A stretch of 64,000 nt of DNA from Clostridiales bacterium FE2011 (lineage in GTDB: Bacteria > Bacillota > Clostridia > Christensenellales > Aristaeellaceae), in the NCBI GenBank assembly GCA_017569305.1, contig CP069418.1, positions 3,348,001 through 3,412,000 on the forward strand, read 5' to 3'. Below, in pieces: positions 1 to 7,537 of the stretch. The notes beneath the pieces are model-generated. The model did no database searches. It saw only the letters and a program-made list of their open reading frames with translations, and was not told the origin of the DNA. The position numbers and the translations under genes are program-made. The first letter of the stretch is position 1; the number at the start of each line of letters is the position of its first letter.

Positions 1-2079
1 ATGAAGAAAAAAGGCTGGACTTCGCTGACGGTGAAGCTGAACACGCTGATTATTATTATCGTGCTGGTGCTGTCACTGGGCCTGGCGGCTTTTGCATACC
101 GGGTAAACAGCGAACGCGTGGACAAGTACTACACGCAGACCACGAGTAACGCGGCACGCGCGATTGCTGCGTTTGTGGACGGCGACAAGACAGAGGATCT
201 GCTGAACGCCATCAAAACGGATGAGTTTGTGAAGATCCGGGAGGAAGCCATGGAAGCCGACGGCGACCAGGCGCTCATCGAATGGCTGCAGGAAAGGGGA
301 CTGTACGATACCTATACCAGCATCCGGGCAATGCTGAAGACCTACAAGGAAAAGCTGGGTGCTGAATATGTTTACCTCCAGAGCCTGGAAGGCACGCAGA
401 GCATCAACATCGTGGATCCGGACGAGGCAGTGCTGTATACCGGCAGCTATGAGGATACGCCTGAAGGATATGAGGAACACACAACCAACGAGCATATTGA
501 CTCCGTGGTAAGCCATTCTGAATATGGATGGCTGTGTTCCGCCTATGAGCCTGTAGTGAACAGCAAAGGACAGAACGTGGCCATCGTCGGCGTGGACATC
601 AACATGAACGACGTTATGGATGAGCGGCAGCGCTTCCTGACGACGATGATGGTGTTTGCCGCGGCGCTGATGATCGTGAGCTCCATGATCACCGTGCTGC
701 TGATGCGCAGGATCGCGACGAAGCCGCTGAGCATGCTGGCGAAGGCAACCACAGGATTTGTGGATGACCAGACAGGCTACCTGAAGGAGAAAATCATCAA
801 CCTGCCGATCAACTCCAAGGACGAGATCGGCGACCTGTATGAAGAAATCCGCGGAATGCAGGGCAGGATTGTGGAATACCTGGACAACCTGACCACAGTG
901 ACGGCGGAGAAGGAACGTATCGGTGCGGAACTGAACATTGCCGCGCAGATCCAGGCGGACATGCTGCCCCGGATTTTCCCGCCGTTCCCGGAGAGAACTG
1001 ACTTTGATATCTATGCCACGATGGACCCGGCGAAGGAAGTCGGCGGAGACTTCTACGACTTCTATATGCTGGACGACGATCACCTGTGCATGGTGATGGC
1101 GGACGTGAGCGGCAAGGGCGTACCCGCGTCGCTGTTCATGACGATTGCCAAGACGCTGATCAAGAACCGGGCACAGCTGGGCGAGAAGCCGGCTGAGATC
1201 CTGTACAACGTGAACAACCAGCTGTGCGACGGAAACGACGCGGAACTGTTTGTGACGGTCTGGCTGGCGATTATCGAGCTGAGCACCGGCAAGGGCGTGG
1301 CGGCAAATGCCGGCCACGAGCATCCCGCGATCCGCCGGAAGGACGGAAGCTTCGAGTTAGTACTGTACCGGCACGCGCCGGCAGTGGCCACGATGGAAGG
1401 TATCCGCTTCAAGGAACACGAGTTCCAGCTGCATCCCGGAGACAGCCTGTTTGTGTACACGGACGGCGTGACGGAAGCAACGAACCTGAACGACGAACTG
1501 TTTGGCACCCAGCGGATGCTGGACGCGCTGAACAAGGATCCGAACGCGATCCCGAAGTTCCTGCTGCAGAATGTGCGTGAGGACATTGATGAATTTGTAG
1601 GCAGCGCACCGCAGTTTGACGACATCACGATGATGGGCCTGAAGTATACGGGACCGGAAAAGAAGAACGAAACCGCAAGGCTGACCATTGACGCGAAGAC
1701 AGAGAACCTGGAGCAGGTGCTGGCCTTCACGGAAGAGCAGCTGTCAAAGGCGGACTGTCCGGTAAAGGCGCAGACGCAGATCGGCGTGGCAGTGGAAGAG
1801 ATCTTCGTGAATATCGCCCTGTATGCCTATGCTCCGGAAACCGGCAAGGCAGACATCACCATCGACATCGGGGAAAACCCGAAAGAAGCGGTGATTACGT
1901 TCAGGGACAAGGGAGTGGCGTTTGACCCGCTGGCGAAGGAAGATCCTGACGTCACACAATCTGCGGAAGACAGGCAGATTGGTGGACTGGGGATCTATAT
2001 TGTCAAAAAGACGATGGACGAAGTTACCTATGCGCGTGAAGGCGACGAGAACGTGTTGAGGATAAGGAAAAGGCTATAA
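1..2079 (+). CDS. Membrane-bound SpoIIE/RsbU-type serine phosphatase with C-terminal anti-sigma-type kinase domain
   Basis: Predicted membrane sensor that dephosphorylates a phosphoserine partner protein, probably an anti-sigma-factor antagonist. Residues 13-33 and about 212-235 are membrane segments enclosing an extracytoplasmic sensor region of some 175 residues. A HAMP-like linker and short coiled coil follow (about 236-320). A PP2C domain (about 335-550) carries the metal-binding GGDFYDF and DVSGKG motifs. The C-terminal domain (about 565-690) is a GHKL/RsbW-like ATPase with VEEIFVN (N box) and GGLGIYIVKK. Having phosphatase and kinase-like domains in one chain suggests a self-contained partner-switching module. 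The ATG is at the first base of the window, so an upstream start or ribosome site cannot be checked. No cognate STAS gene is visible nearby. Confidence 0.88.
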   Translation: MKKKGWTSLTVKLNTLIIIIVLVLSLGLAAFAYRVNSERVDKYYTQTTSNAARAIAAFVDGDKTEDLLNAIKTDEFVKIREEAMEADGDQALIEWLQERGLYDTYTSIRAMLKTYKEKLGAEYVYLQSLEGTQSINIVDPDEAVLYTGSYEDTPEGYEEHTTNEHIDSVVSHSEYGWLCSAYEPVVNSKGQNVAIVGVDINMNDVMDERQRFLTTMMVFAAALMIVSSMITVLLMRRIATKPLSMLAKATTGFVDDQTGYLKEKIINLPINSKDEIGDLYEEIRGMQGRIVEYLDNLTTVTAEKERIGAELNIAAQIQADMLPRIFPPFPERTDFDIYATMDPAKEVGGDFYDFYMLDDDHLCMVMADVSGKGVPASLFMTIAKTLIKNRAQLGEKPAEILYNVNNQLCDGNDAELFVTVWLAIIELSTGKGVAANAGHEHPAIRRKDGSFELVLYRHAPAVATMEGIRFKEHEFQLHPGDSLFVYTDGVTEATNLNDELFGTQRMLDALNKDPNAIPKFLLQNVREDIDEFVGSAPQFDDITMMGLKYTGPEKKNETARLTIDAKTENLEQVLAFTEEQLSKADCPVKAQTQIGVAVEEIFVNIALYAYAPETGKADITIDIGENPKEAVITFRDKGVAFDPLAKEDPDVTQSAEDRQIGGLGIYIVKKTMDEVTYAREGDENVLRIRKRL

Positions 2080-2084
2080 GTTAA

Positions 2085-2195
2085 ATGAAATAAATCAGCT
2101 TCGCTGATTTGTGAAATATCGATCTTCGATCGATGTGAAATATTTGACTTCGTCAAATATGAAATATTCGCCGACGGCGAATGTGTAAATTACTG
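2085..2195 (+). repeat. Four-hairpin element A1 (GTGAAATAT linkers)
   Basis: Four hairpins in a row with 5' arms AAATCAGC, ATCGATC, ATTTGAC and ATTCGCC and mostly TTC loops, separated by GTGAAATAT-type linkers, ending in a GTGTAAATTACT tail. It begins six bases after the stop codon of the phosphatase gene. Same architecture as the other A-type copies listed below. Confidence 0.9.
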
Positions 2196-2210
2196 TTTGC
2201 TTTACAAACG

Positions 2211-2245
2211 AAAACAGCTTCCAGATGGATTCTGGAAGCTGTTTT
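2211..2245. terminator. Bidirectional intrinsic terminator
   Basis: A 15-bp perfect stem (AAAACAGCTTCCAGA with its complement) around a TGGAT loop, with T tracts on both strands. It lies between the convergent ends of the phosphatase gene and ugd. Confidence 0.9.
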
Positions 2246-2258
2246 ATATGGTTTTTGA

Positions 2259-3725
2259 TTAATCACGACCGAAGAGGTCGCGAGTGTAAACCTTATCTTT
2301 TACATCATCGAGGCAATGATCATATCTGTTGGCGATGATGGCCTGGGACTTACGCTTGAAGTGCCTGAGATCATTGACGACCTTACTGCCGAAGAAGGTG
2401 GTGCCATCCTCGAGGGTGGGCTCGTATATAATTACGGTAGCACCCTTCGCTTTAATGCGTTTCATAATACCCTGGATGGAGGACTGGCGGAAGTTATCGG
2501 AATTGGCCTTCATGGTGAGACGGAAGACGCCGACAACCACCTTATGTTCCTTGGCAGCGGACCAGGAATCATTGGCTTCATAAGCACCGGCGATTTCCAG
2601 GACGCGGTCCGCAATATAGTCCTTGCGGGTACGGTTGCTTTCCACGATGGCGGACATCATGTTCTGGGGAACGTCGTTGAAGTTGGCCAGAAGCTGCTTG
2701 GTATCCTTGGGCAGGCAATAGCCGCCGTAGCCGAAAGACGGGTTATTGTAGTGGGTACCGATACGCGGATCCAGGCAGACGCCGCGGATAATATCCCGGG
2801 TGTTCAGGCCCTTGGTCTCGGCGTAGGTATCCAGCTCGTTGAAGTAGGAAACACGGAGTGCCAGGTAAGTGTTGGCAAAGAGCTTAACGGCTTCAGCTTC
2901 GGTAAGACCCATCAGGAGAACCTCGGTTTCAGGCTTAAAGGAAGCACTGAGAAGTGTGTTTGCAAAGAGCTGGGCCTTTTCCCGGGTAGCATCATCGCAG
3001 CCGACGATAATACGGCTGGGATAGAGGTTGTCATAGAGGGCCCTGGATTCCCGAAGGAATTCCGGAGAGAAGAGGATATTGGAAACTCCGAACTTCTTCC
3101 GGACGGAAGCTACGTAGCCGACGGGGATGGTACTCTTGATCACCATCATGGCATCGGGAGCGTTCTTCAGGACGGTTTCGATAACAGATTCCACAGCAGA
3201 TGTATCGAAGAAGTTCTTCTTAGGATCGTAGTTGGTGGGAGCAGCGATGACCACGAAGTCAGCCCCCTTACAGGCAGCAGCACCGTCCAGGGTGGCGGTC
3301 AGATCCAGGGTTTCTTCCTTCATGAATTTCTCAATGTATTCATCCTGGATCGGGCTGATCCGTTTGTTAACCATTTCCACCTTCTCCGGGATGACGTCCA
3401 CCAGGGTAACGTGATGGAAGCGGGAAAGGAGGACAGCCATGGACAGGCCGACATAACCGGCACCATAGACAGTGACATTCAGCCTGGTGGCAGGCGCAGT
3501 AACGGGATCCATAACGTCAATGAAGGCGACGGAAGGATCGAAGGACAGAGCATTGGCCAGACGGACCATCTGATCCGGAGCAGGAATATAGTCCTGCTTC
3601 TCAAGACGGGAAAGCAGGGAACGATTGATACCGGTCTGTGCTGCGAGATCCTGCTGGGTAATATGCAGGGCTTTGCGTTGAGCCAGAACGGTTTCAGCAA
3701 GCTTTTCGAGTGAGAAGGATTTCAT
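2259..3725 (-). CDS. ugd: UDP-glucose 6-dehydrogenase with N-terminal XRE helix-turn-helix domain
   Basis: Residues about 81-488 closely resemble Enterobacterial-type Ugd, which oxidises UDP-glucose to UDP-glucuronate with two NAD+. Visible are the Rossmann motif GAGYVGLS (88-95), the substrate loop SPEFLRE, and the catalytic cysteine C337 in [10 protein letters not shown]. Residues 1-60 form an extra XRE/Cro-type HTH ([21 protein letters not shown]) joined by a short linker; typical Ugd proteins are about 390 residues and lack it. I chose the ATG at 3725 because GGAGGT lies 7 bases upstream; longer in-frame starts reach into the promoter. The promoter carries a palindrome over the -35 box, so autoregulation by the HTH is likely. 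The enzyme assignment is firm, the DNA-binding role is inferred. It may feed UDP-glucuronate to exopolysaccharide synthesis (see 51-55 kb). Confidence 0.93.
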   Translation of the reverse strand: MKSFSLEKLAETVLAQRKALHITQQDLAAQTGINRSLLSRLEKQDYIPAPDQMVRLANALSFDPSVAFIDVMDPVTAPATRLNVTVYGAGYVGLSMAVLLSRFHHVTLVDVIPEKVEMVNKRISPIQDEYIEKFMKEETLDLTATLDGAAACKGADFVVIAAPTNYDPKKNFFDTSAVESVIETVLKNAPDAMMVIKSTIPVGYVASVRKKFGVSNILFSPEFLRESRALYDNLYPSRIIVGCDDATREKAQLFANTLLSASFKPETEVLLMGLTEAEAVKLFANTYLALRVSYFNELDTYAETKGLNTRDIIRGVCLDPRIGTHYNNPSFGYGGYCLPKDTKQLLANFNDVPQNMMSAIVESNRTRKDYIADRVLEIAGAYEANDSWSAAKEHKVVVGVFRLTMKANSDNFRQSSIQGIMKRIKAKGATVIIYEPTLEDGTTFFGSKVVNDLRHFKRKSQAIIANRYDHCLDDVKDKVYTRDLFGRD

Positions 3726-3760
3726 CCGTGCACCTCCATAATGTATTAATGAACAACAAG

Positions 3761-3789
3761 AAAATACTTTATAGGTTGACAAATGTCAA
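3761..3789 (-). promoter_or_regulatory. Promoter of ugd
   Basis: On the minus strand TTGACA (3784-3789), a 17-base spacer and TATTTT (3761-3766), a good sigma-A-type match placed about 36 bases before the ugd start. Confidence 0.7.
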
Positions 3790-3820
3790 CTAATAATTTC
3801 ATAATGTTGCTAACAGCAAC
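3775..3820. promoter_or_regulatory. Candidate operator pair for the XRE-Ugd fusion
   Basis: Two inverted repeats: GTTGACAAATGTCAAC (3775-3790), which contains the -35 box, and GTTGCTAACAGCAAC (3806-3820) upstream. Both are 15-16 bp and dyad-symmetric, the size expected for an XRE-domain dimer. Their position suits repression of ugd by its own product. The binding partner is inferred. Confidence 0.5.
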
Positions 3821-3845
3821 AAAGAAGAAATAATATAAGAAATAC

Positions 3846-3874
3846 TTTCGGGAAAATTGTACATATGATAGAAT
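3846..3874 (+). promoter_or_regulatory. Possible extended -10 promoter ahead of the structured element
   Basis: TTTCGG, a 17-base spacer and TAGAAT preceded by TG one base earlier (TGATAGAAT). Transcription would start about 15-20 bases before the structured element at 3899. The -35 match is weak. Confidence 0.35.
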
Positions 3875-3898
3875 ACAAGCAAATGGGAGCTAAGACTA

Positions 3899-4037
3899 CA
3901 AGTCAATGAATACTGATGACTCTGCGATCGCCGTAAACCATCTATACATCACCTACGGCTCGTATATATGGACGGCTGTAGCATGGGAAGCATTAGTCAC
4001 GCTGAAGCGTGGATGCTTCCTCAAAAACTTAAAAATG
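3899..4037 (+). ncRNA. Candidate structured RNA element, copy 1
   Basis: A second copy lies at 45289-45494. Shared blocks are AATGAATACT, GATCGCCGT, ATCAC, ATGGACGGCTGTA, CATGGGA and CATTAG. Here a first long hairpin pairs GCCGT/ACGGC, CCAT/ATGG and TATAC/GTATA, and a second pairs GGAAGCAT/ATGCTTCC around an inner CGC/GCG helix. In the other copy the same helices use different bases (TTGC/GCAA, GGAGT/ACTCC, CCGTG/CACGG), so pairing covaries. I do not recognise the family. The remaining sequence to 4150 shows nothing beyond the ribosome site of the next gene. Confidence 0.55.
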
Positions 4038-4150
4038 ATTTAGTTACTTAAGCCAGTATCTGGAAGGTAAGGACAGATCACATATAGAAGATTATTGATG
4101 GAATAGAGAAAAGACGTATTTAAAAACGAAGAGGGATAAAGGAGATTTAT

Positions 4151-5500
4151 ATGGCGGCGGATTGGGTCATCGTTGTTGATGACGACAGAAATGACCAGAG
4201 ATTGGCATGCGAAATGCTGCGCAGGGCCGGAATCCAGACATCAGCGATGAGATCCGGCGCGGCTGCCCTGGACTATATCCGCAAAGGCGGAATGCCGGAC
4301 CTGATCCTGCTGGATGTGAATATGCCGGGGACGGACGGTTTTGAAACGCTGCGACTGCTGCGGGAACAGATGGATCCGGAGAACGAGATTCCTGTTGTGC
4401 TGATGACCGGCGAAGAAGAGCAGGAAGTCCGCGGGCTGGAAGAGGGGGCAATGGATATCATCCGGAAGCCCCTGGAAGGCGACGTGGTCATAAGCCGGGT
4501 CTGTAAAGCGCTGGATATCAGCAGACGGATGAAGCGGTTTGCCCGGACGGCTGAAATAGACCAGATGACAGACCTGCTGAACAAGAGCGCAACAGAATCA
4601 CGGATGGAACGGCTGTGCGATGAAGAGGAAGGCCTGCTGTGCGTGCTGGATCTGGACAACTTCAAAGCAGTGAATGACACCTACGGCCACGACGTGGGCG
4701 ACCAGGTGCTGATGATGTTTGCGCGGATCCTGAAGGTGAGCCTGCGGCGGGACGACGAATGCGGGCGAATCGGCGGGGACGAGTTTGTTGTGTTCCTGAA
4801 GAATATGCAGGACACTGCCGACCTGGATCGGTTTACCGGGCGGATTAATAAAGGATATGAGCTGGGCGCAAAGCCGATCCTGGGCGACAAGATGAAGATC
4901 ACCATCGGCGTCAGCGTGGGTGCGGTGACAGTGCCGCAGTGCGGAAGGGATTACTCAGAGCTGTTCCGGATGGCTGACCAGGCGCTGTATGAAGTAAAGC
5001 AGAACGGCAAGCACGGCGCACGGCTGTATGTGGCACCGGCAAAGAACCGGGCAAAAGCGAAGGAAGAGATGAACCTGGAGGGCGTGACAAGGATGCTGCA
5101 GGAAAGAGCAGCGATTCCGGGTGCCCTGTGGACAGGCAAAGATATCTTCGGCAGTATTTACCAATATATGATGCGCTATATGAACCGGTACCGGAACAGC
5201 GCGTTCAGGGTGCTGCTGACACTGCAACCTGCAACAGATACAAGCGATACGGAAAGAAGAAAGCTGCGGGAAGAATTCCGGCAGAGGATTCGCGGTGCAC
5301 TGCGGGGCAGTGACGTGATGATGGGGTGCACGGACAACCAGGTGTTCCTGCTGCTGCCGGGTATCAAGGAGCAGGACATTGAAAGGGTTATCGGAAGACT
5401 GCTGAAAAGATGGAAAGAAGCAGAAAACAATGATCACGCAACGATAAGTGTTGAATATGGAGAGATTGATGTGGGGAGGAAAACTTACAGGAGAGAATAA
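4151..5500 (+). CDS. Response regulator with GGDEF domain (putative diguanylate cyclase)
   Basis: An N-terminal receiver domain (about 5-122) has the acidic pocket D10-D12, phosphoacceptor D55 in LLDVNMPG and the conserved lysine in RKPLE. A GGDEF domain (about 135-295) carries an intact GGDEF signature at residues 208-212, so c-di-GMP synthesis is expected, gated by phosphorylation. After a basic linker, residues about 310-445 look like a second, degenerate GGDEF-like fold (SDVMMGCTDNQVFLLLPG at the place of the signature) without catalytic residues. No histidine kinase gene is adjacent. AAGGAG lies 7 bases before the ATG. A tract of heptanucleotide repeats starts five bases after the stop codon. 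Confidence 0.88.
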   Translation: MAADWVIVVDDDRNDQRLACEMLRRAGIQTSAMRSGAAALDYIRKGGMPDLILLDVNMPGTDGFETLRLLREQMDPENEIPVVLMTGEEEQEVRGLEEGAMDIIRKPLEGDVVISRVCKALDISRRMKRFARTAEIDQMTDLLNKSATESRMERLCDEEEGLLCVLDLDNFKAVNDTYGHDVGDQVLMMFARILKVSLRRDDECGRIGGDEFVVFLKNMQDTADLDRFTGRINKGYELGAKPILGDKMKITIGVSVGAVTVPQCGRDYSELFRMADQALYEVKQNGKHGARLYVAPAKNRAKAKEEMNLEGVTRMLQERAAIPGALWTGKDIFGSIYQYMMRYMNRYRNSAFRVLLTLQPATDTSDTERRKLREEFRQRIRGALRGSDVMMGCTDNQVFLLLPGIKEQDIERVIGRLLKRWKEAENNDHATISVEYGEIDVGRKTYRRE

Positions 5501-5505
5501 ATGAG

Positions 5506-5538
5506 GTAGGAAGTAGGAAGTAGGAAGTAGGAAGTAAT
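5506..5538 (+). repeat. GTAGGAA heptanucleotide tandem repeat
   Basis: Four GTAGGAA copies followed by GTAATTA. A shorter relative (GAAGTAGGAAGTAATTGTC) occurs at 7241-7257, again directly before a B-type hairpin element. Confidence 0.85.
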
Positions 5539-5541
5539 TAT

Positions 5542-5664
5542 CTTTTGCTTCGCAAAAGAATGATATGTTGCTTCGCAACATGATATATTTGCTTAATGCA
5601 AATATGATAGATTCGACTGACGTCGAATATGATATTTTTGCTTCGCAAAAGTGATTATAGTGTT
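5542..5664 (+). repeat. Four-hairpin element B1 (ATGATAT linkers) with leading hairpin
   Basis: A leading CTTTTGC hairpin is followed by four hairpins with arms GTTGC, ATATTTGC, ATTCGAC and TTTTGC, joined by ATGATAT/ATGATAG linkers, with the tail GTGATTATAGTGTT. This is the reference form of subtype B. The second hairpin has the loop TTAAT shared by most B copies. Confidence 0.9.
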
Positions 5665-5690
5665 AACCGCCAGTTGTTGAGAGTAAAGGA

Positions 5691-5723
5691 AAAGCTTCCA
5701 GATGATGTTATCTGGAAGCTTTT
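5691..5723. terminator. Bidirectional intrinsic terminator
   Basis: Stem AAAGCTTCCAGAT with its complement and a 7-base loop, T-rich on both sides. It separates the convergent GGDEF and MATE genes. Confidence 0.85.
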
Positions 5724-5746
5724 ATGTGCTGAATGATTATAAACAA

Positions 5747-7141
5747 TTAGAGCTTAGAGAGCATGTGCCGGTTGCACCTGTTGTAGAAGAAGAGGCAGAG
5801 AACAAGGGCAAAGAGTTCAGCGATCGGGAAACACCACCAGACGGCCTTGACGTCGCCAGTGAGGCGGGCAATGAGCCAGGCGACAGGCAGGAGGATGAGC
5901 AGCTGACGGCAGATCGAGATGATCATGCTGTAGCTGCCGCGGCCAACGGCCTGGAATACGGTGGAGAGGATGATGCCCACAGCGGCCAGCAGGAAGCTGG
6001 AGGAGATGATCCGCATGGCGACCATACCGATGTCGGTCATCTGGGCAGTGATCTCCGCCTCGGCTTCGGACTCAAAGATAGACATGAGCTGGCCGGGGAA
6101 AACCATGAAGACGAAGGTGCCGACGAGCATGATGACGCAGGCCCAGATCAGGGCAACCTTGATGCAGCTGTAAACCCGTTCTTTGATCTTCGCACCGTAG
6201 TTGTAAGCGATGATGGCGATGATACCATTGGACAGGCCGAAGACAGGCATGAAGATGAAGGACTGGAGCTTGAAGTAGACGGACATGACGTTCAGGGCGG
6301 CGTTGCTCTGGGCAAAGCCGGAGAGAATGGCGTTCATGCCGATATTCATGACGGAACCGATGGAAGCCATAACCGTGCTGGGCAAACCGACGGAAACAAT
6401 GCCGGACAGGTCGTGACGGTTGATGATGGCATCCTTACGCATGAGGCGCAGTTCCGGATTCTTCTTCTGATTCAGAGTAAAGCCGATGATGGCGGAAACG
6501 AACTGACCGATAACCGTGGCAACAGCTGCGCCGGAAACGCCCATGCGGGGGCAGCCGAGCAGACCGAAGATCATGATGGGATCCAGGATGATGTTGGTCA
6601 CGGCACCGCAGAGCTGGGTGACCATGGAAAGCACGGAGTTACCGGTGGCCTGGAGCATACGTTCAAAGTAGATGGCCACGAACAGGCCGGTGCTGGCCGC
6701 AGTAACGATGGTCAGGTAAGAGGTACCCATGGAGAAGATGCTTTCCTTGTTGGCCAGGTTGTCGGAAACGACAAGCCCCATGGTCTGGCCGGCCAGGAAG
6801 AGACCGAAGAGGATGAAGAGCACACTGCCCAGCACCTCGATGAGCAGACCGTTCCAGGCGCCGCGACGGGCACCCTCCGGATTACGCTCACCCAGACGGC
6901 GGGAAAGCAGGCTGTTGATACCAGTGCCCATACCGGTGGACAGGGCAATCATCAGCATCTGGAAAGGCATGGCCAGGGAAACAGCAGTCAGGCCATTGGG
7001 GTCAAAACGGGAAACGAAGATGCTGTCGACGATGTTGTACAGTGCCTGGATCAGCATGGAGAACATGATCGGAATTGATACTTTGGGGACCAGCTTGGTC
7101 ATCGGCATGGTGCCAAGCAATTTGGAGCGATCTTGCTGCAT
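5747..7141 (-). CDS. MATE family multidrug/Na+ (or H+) antiporter
   Basis: A 464-residue polytopic membrane protein with about twelve hydrophobic segments in two homologous halves, as usual for MATE exporters. The start of the first half (PKVSIPIMFSMLIQALYNIVDSIFV) and the GLTAVSLAMP stretch are typical of the DinF/NorM superfamily. It probably expels cationic or organic compounds in exchange for Na+ or H+; the substrate cannot be read from sequence. The ATG at 7141 has only a weak GGAATGAAAG ribosome site. It is transcribed alone, divergent from the GH127 gene. Confidence 0.9.
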   Translation of the reverse strand: MQQDRSKLLGTMPMTKLVPKVSIPIMFSMLIQALYNIVDSIFVSRFDPNGLTAVSLAMPFQMLMIALSTGMGTGINSLLSRRLGERNPEGARRGAWNGLLIEVLGSVLFILFGLFLAGQTMGLVVSDNLANKESIFSMGTSYLTIVTAASTGLFVAIYFERMLQATGNSVLSMVTQLCGAVTNIILDPIMIFGLLGCPRMGVSGAAVATVIGQFVSAIIGFTLNQKKNPELRLMRKDAIINRHDLSGIVSVGLPSTVMASIGSVMNIGMNAILSGFAQSNAALNVMSVYFKLQSFIFMPVFGLSNGIIAIIAYNYGAKIKERVYSCIKVALIWACVIMLVGTFVFMVFPGQLMSIFESEAEAEITAQMTDIGMVAMRIISSSFLLAAVGIILSTVFQAVGRGSYSMIISICRQLLILLPVAWLIARLTGDVKAVWWCFPIAELFALVLCLFFYNRCNRHMLSKL

Positions 7142-7258
7142 GAGGGACTTTCATTCCTTCCTACTTCTTACTTACTACTACTTATTCTTTTAACGGGTTG
7201 TATTATACATATAAGAAGGAAAAAGACAAGAGGGTGTATAGAAGTAGGAAGTAATTGT

Positions 7259-7396
7259 CTTTTGCGAAGGCCGTATTCTTCGCAAAAGAATGATATGTTG
7301 CTTCGCAACATGATATATTCGCTTCATGCGAATATGATAGGTTCGACTGTGTCGAACATGATATTTTTGGCTTCGCCAAAAGTGTTTAGATACTTT
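7259..7396 (+). repeat. Four-hairpin element B2 with leading hairpin
   Basis: Leading CTTTTGCGAAG hairpin, then arms GTTGC, ATATTCGC (TTCAT loop), GTTCGAC and TTTTGGC with ATGATAT linkers. The tail GTGTTTAGATACTTTGCCGCC matches that of A9 (GTGATAGATACTTTGCCGCC), linking the two subtypes. It fills most of the 396-bp gap between the divergent MATE and GH127 genes. Confidence 0.88.
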
Positions 7397-7475
7397 GCCG
7401 CCAAATCAATAAGCAATATGGAAAAGTAACACTTCAGAGTGATGAATTTTTCTCATATAAATAGATAAAGATACG

Positions 7476-7504
7476 TTTCACATTTTGGTTGGTTGTGGTA
7501 TATT
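7476..7504 (+). promoter_or_regulatory. Promoter of the GH127 gene
   Basis: TTTCAC (7476-7481), 17-base spacer, TATATT (7499-7504), about 33 bases before the start codon. Confidence 0.55.
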
Positions 7505-7537
7505 ACAAGCAGAAAAATTTAGGGGAGAAAAAGCATT

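Noticed and set aside
2085..2195. Reading the hairpin arrays as CRISPR
   Set aside because: Repeats are 8-9 bases, the segments between them are palindromic and only 15-35 bases, and there are no cas genes.
5702..7078. A 458-codon frame opposite the MATE gene, starting inside a terminator
   Set aside because: The translation is an Asp/Gly/His/Glu-rich string with no hydrophobic core, typical of the complement of a membrane protein gene.
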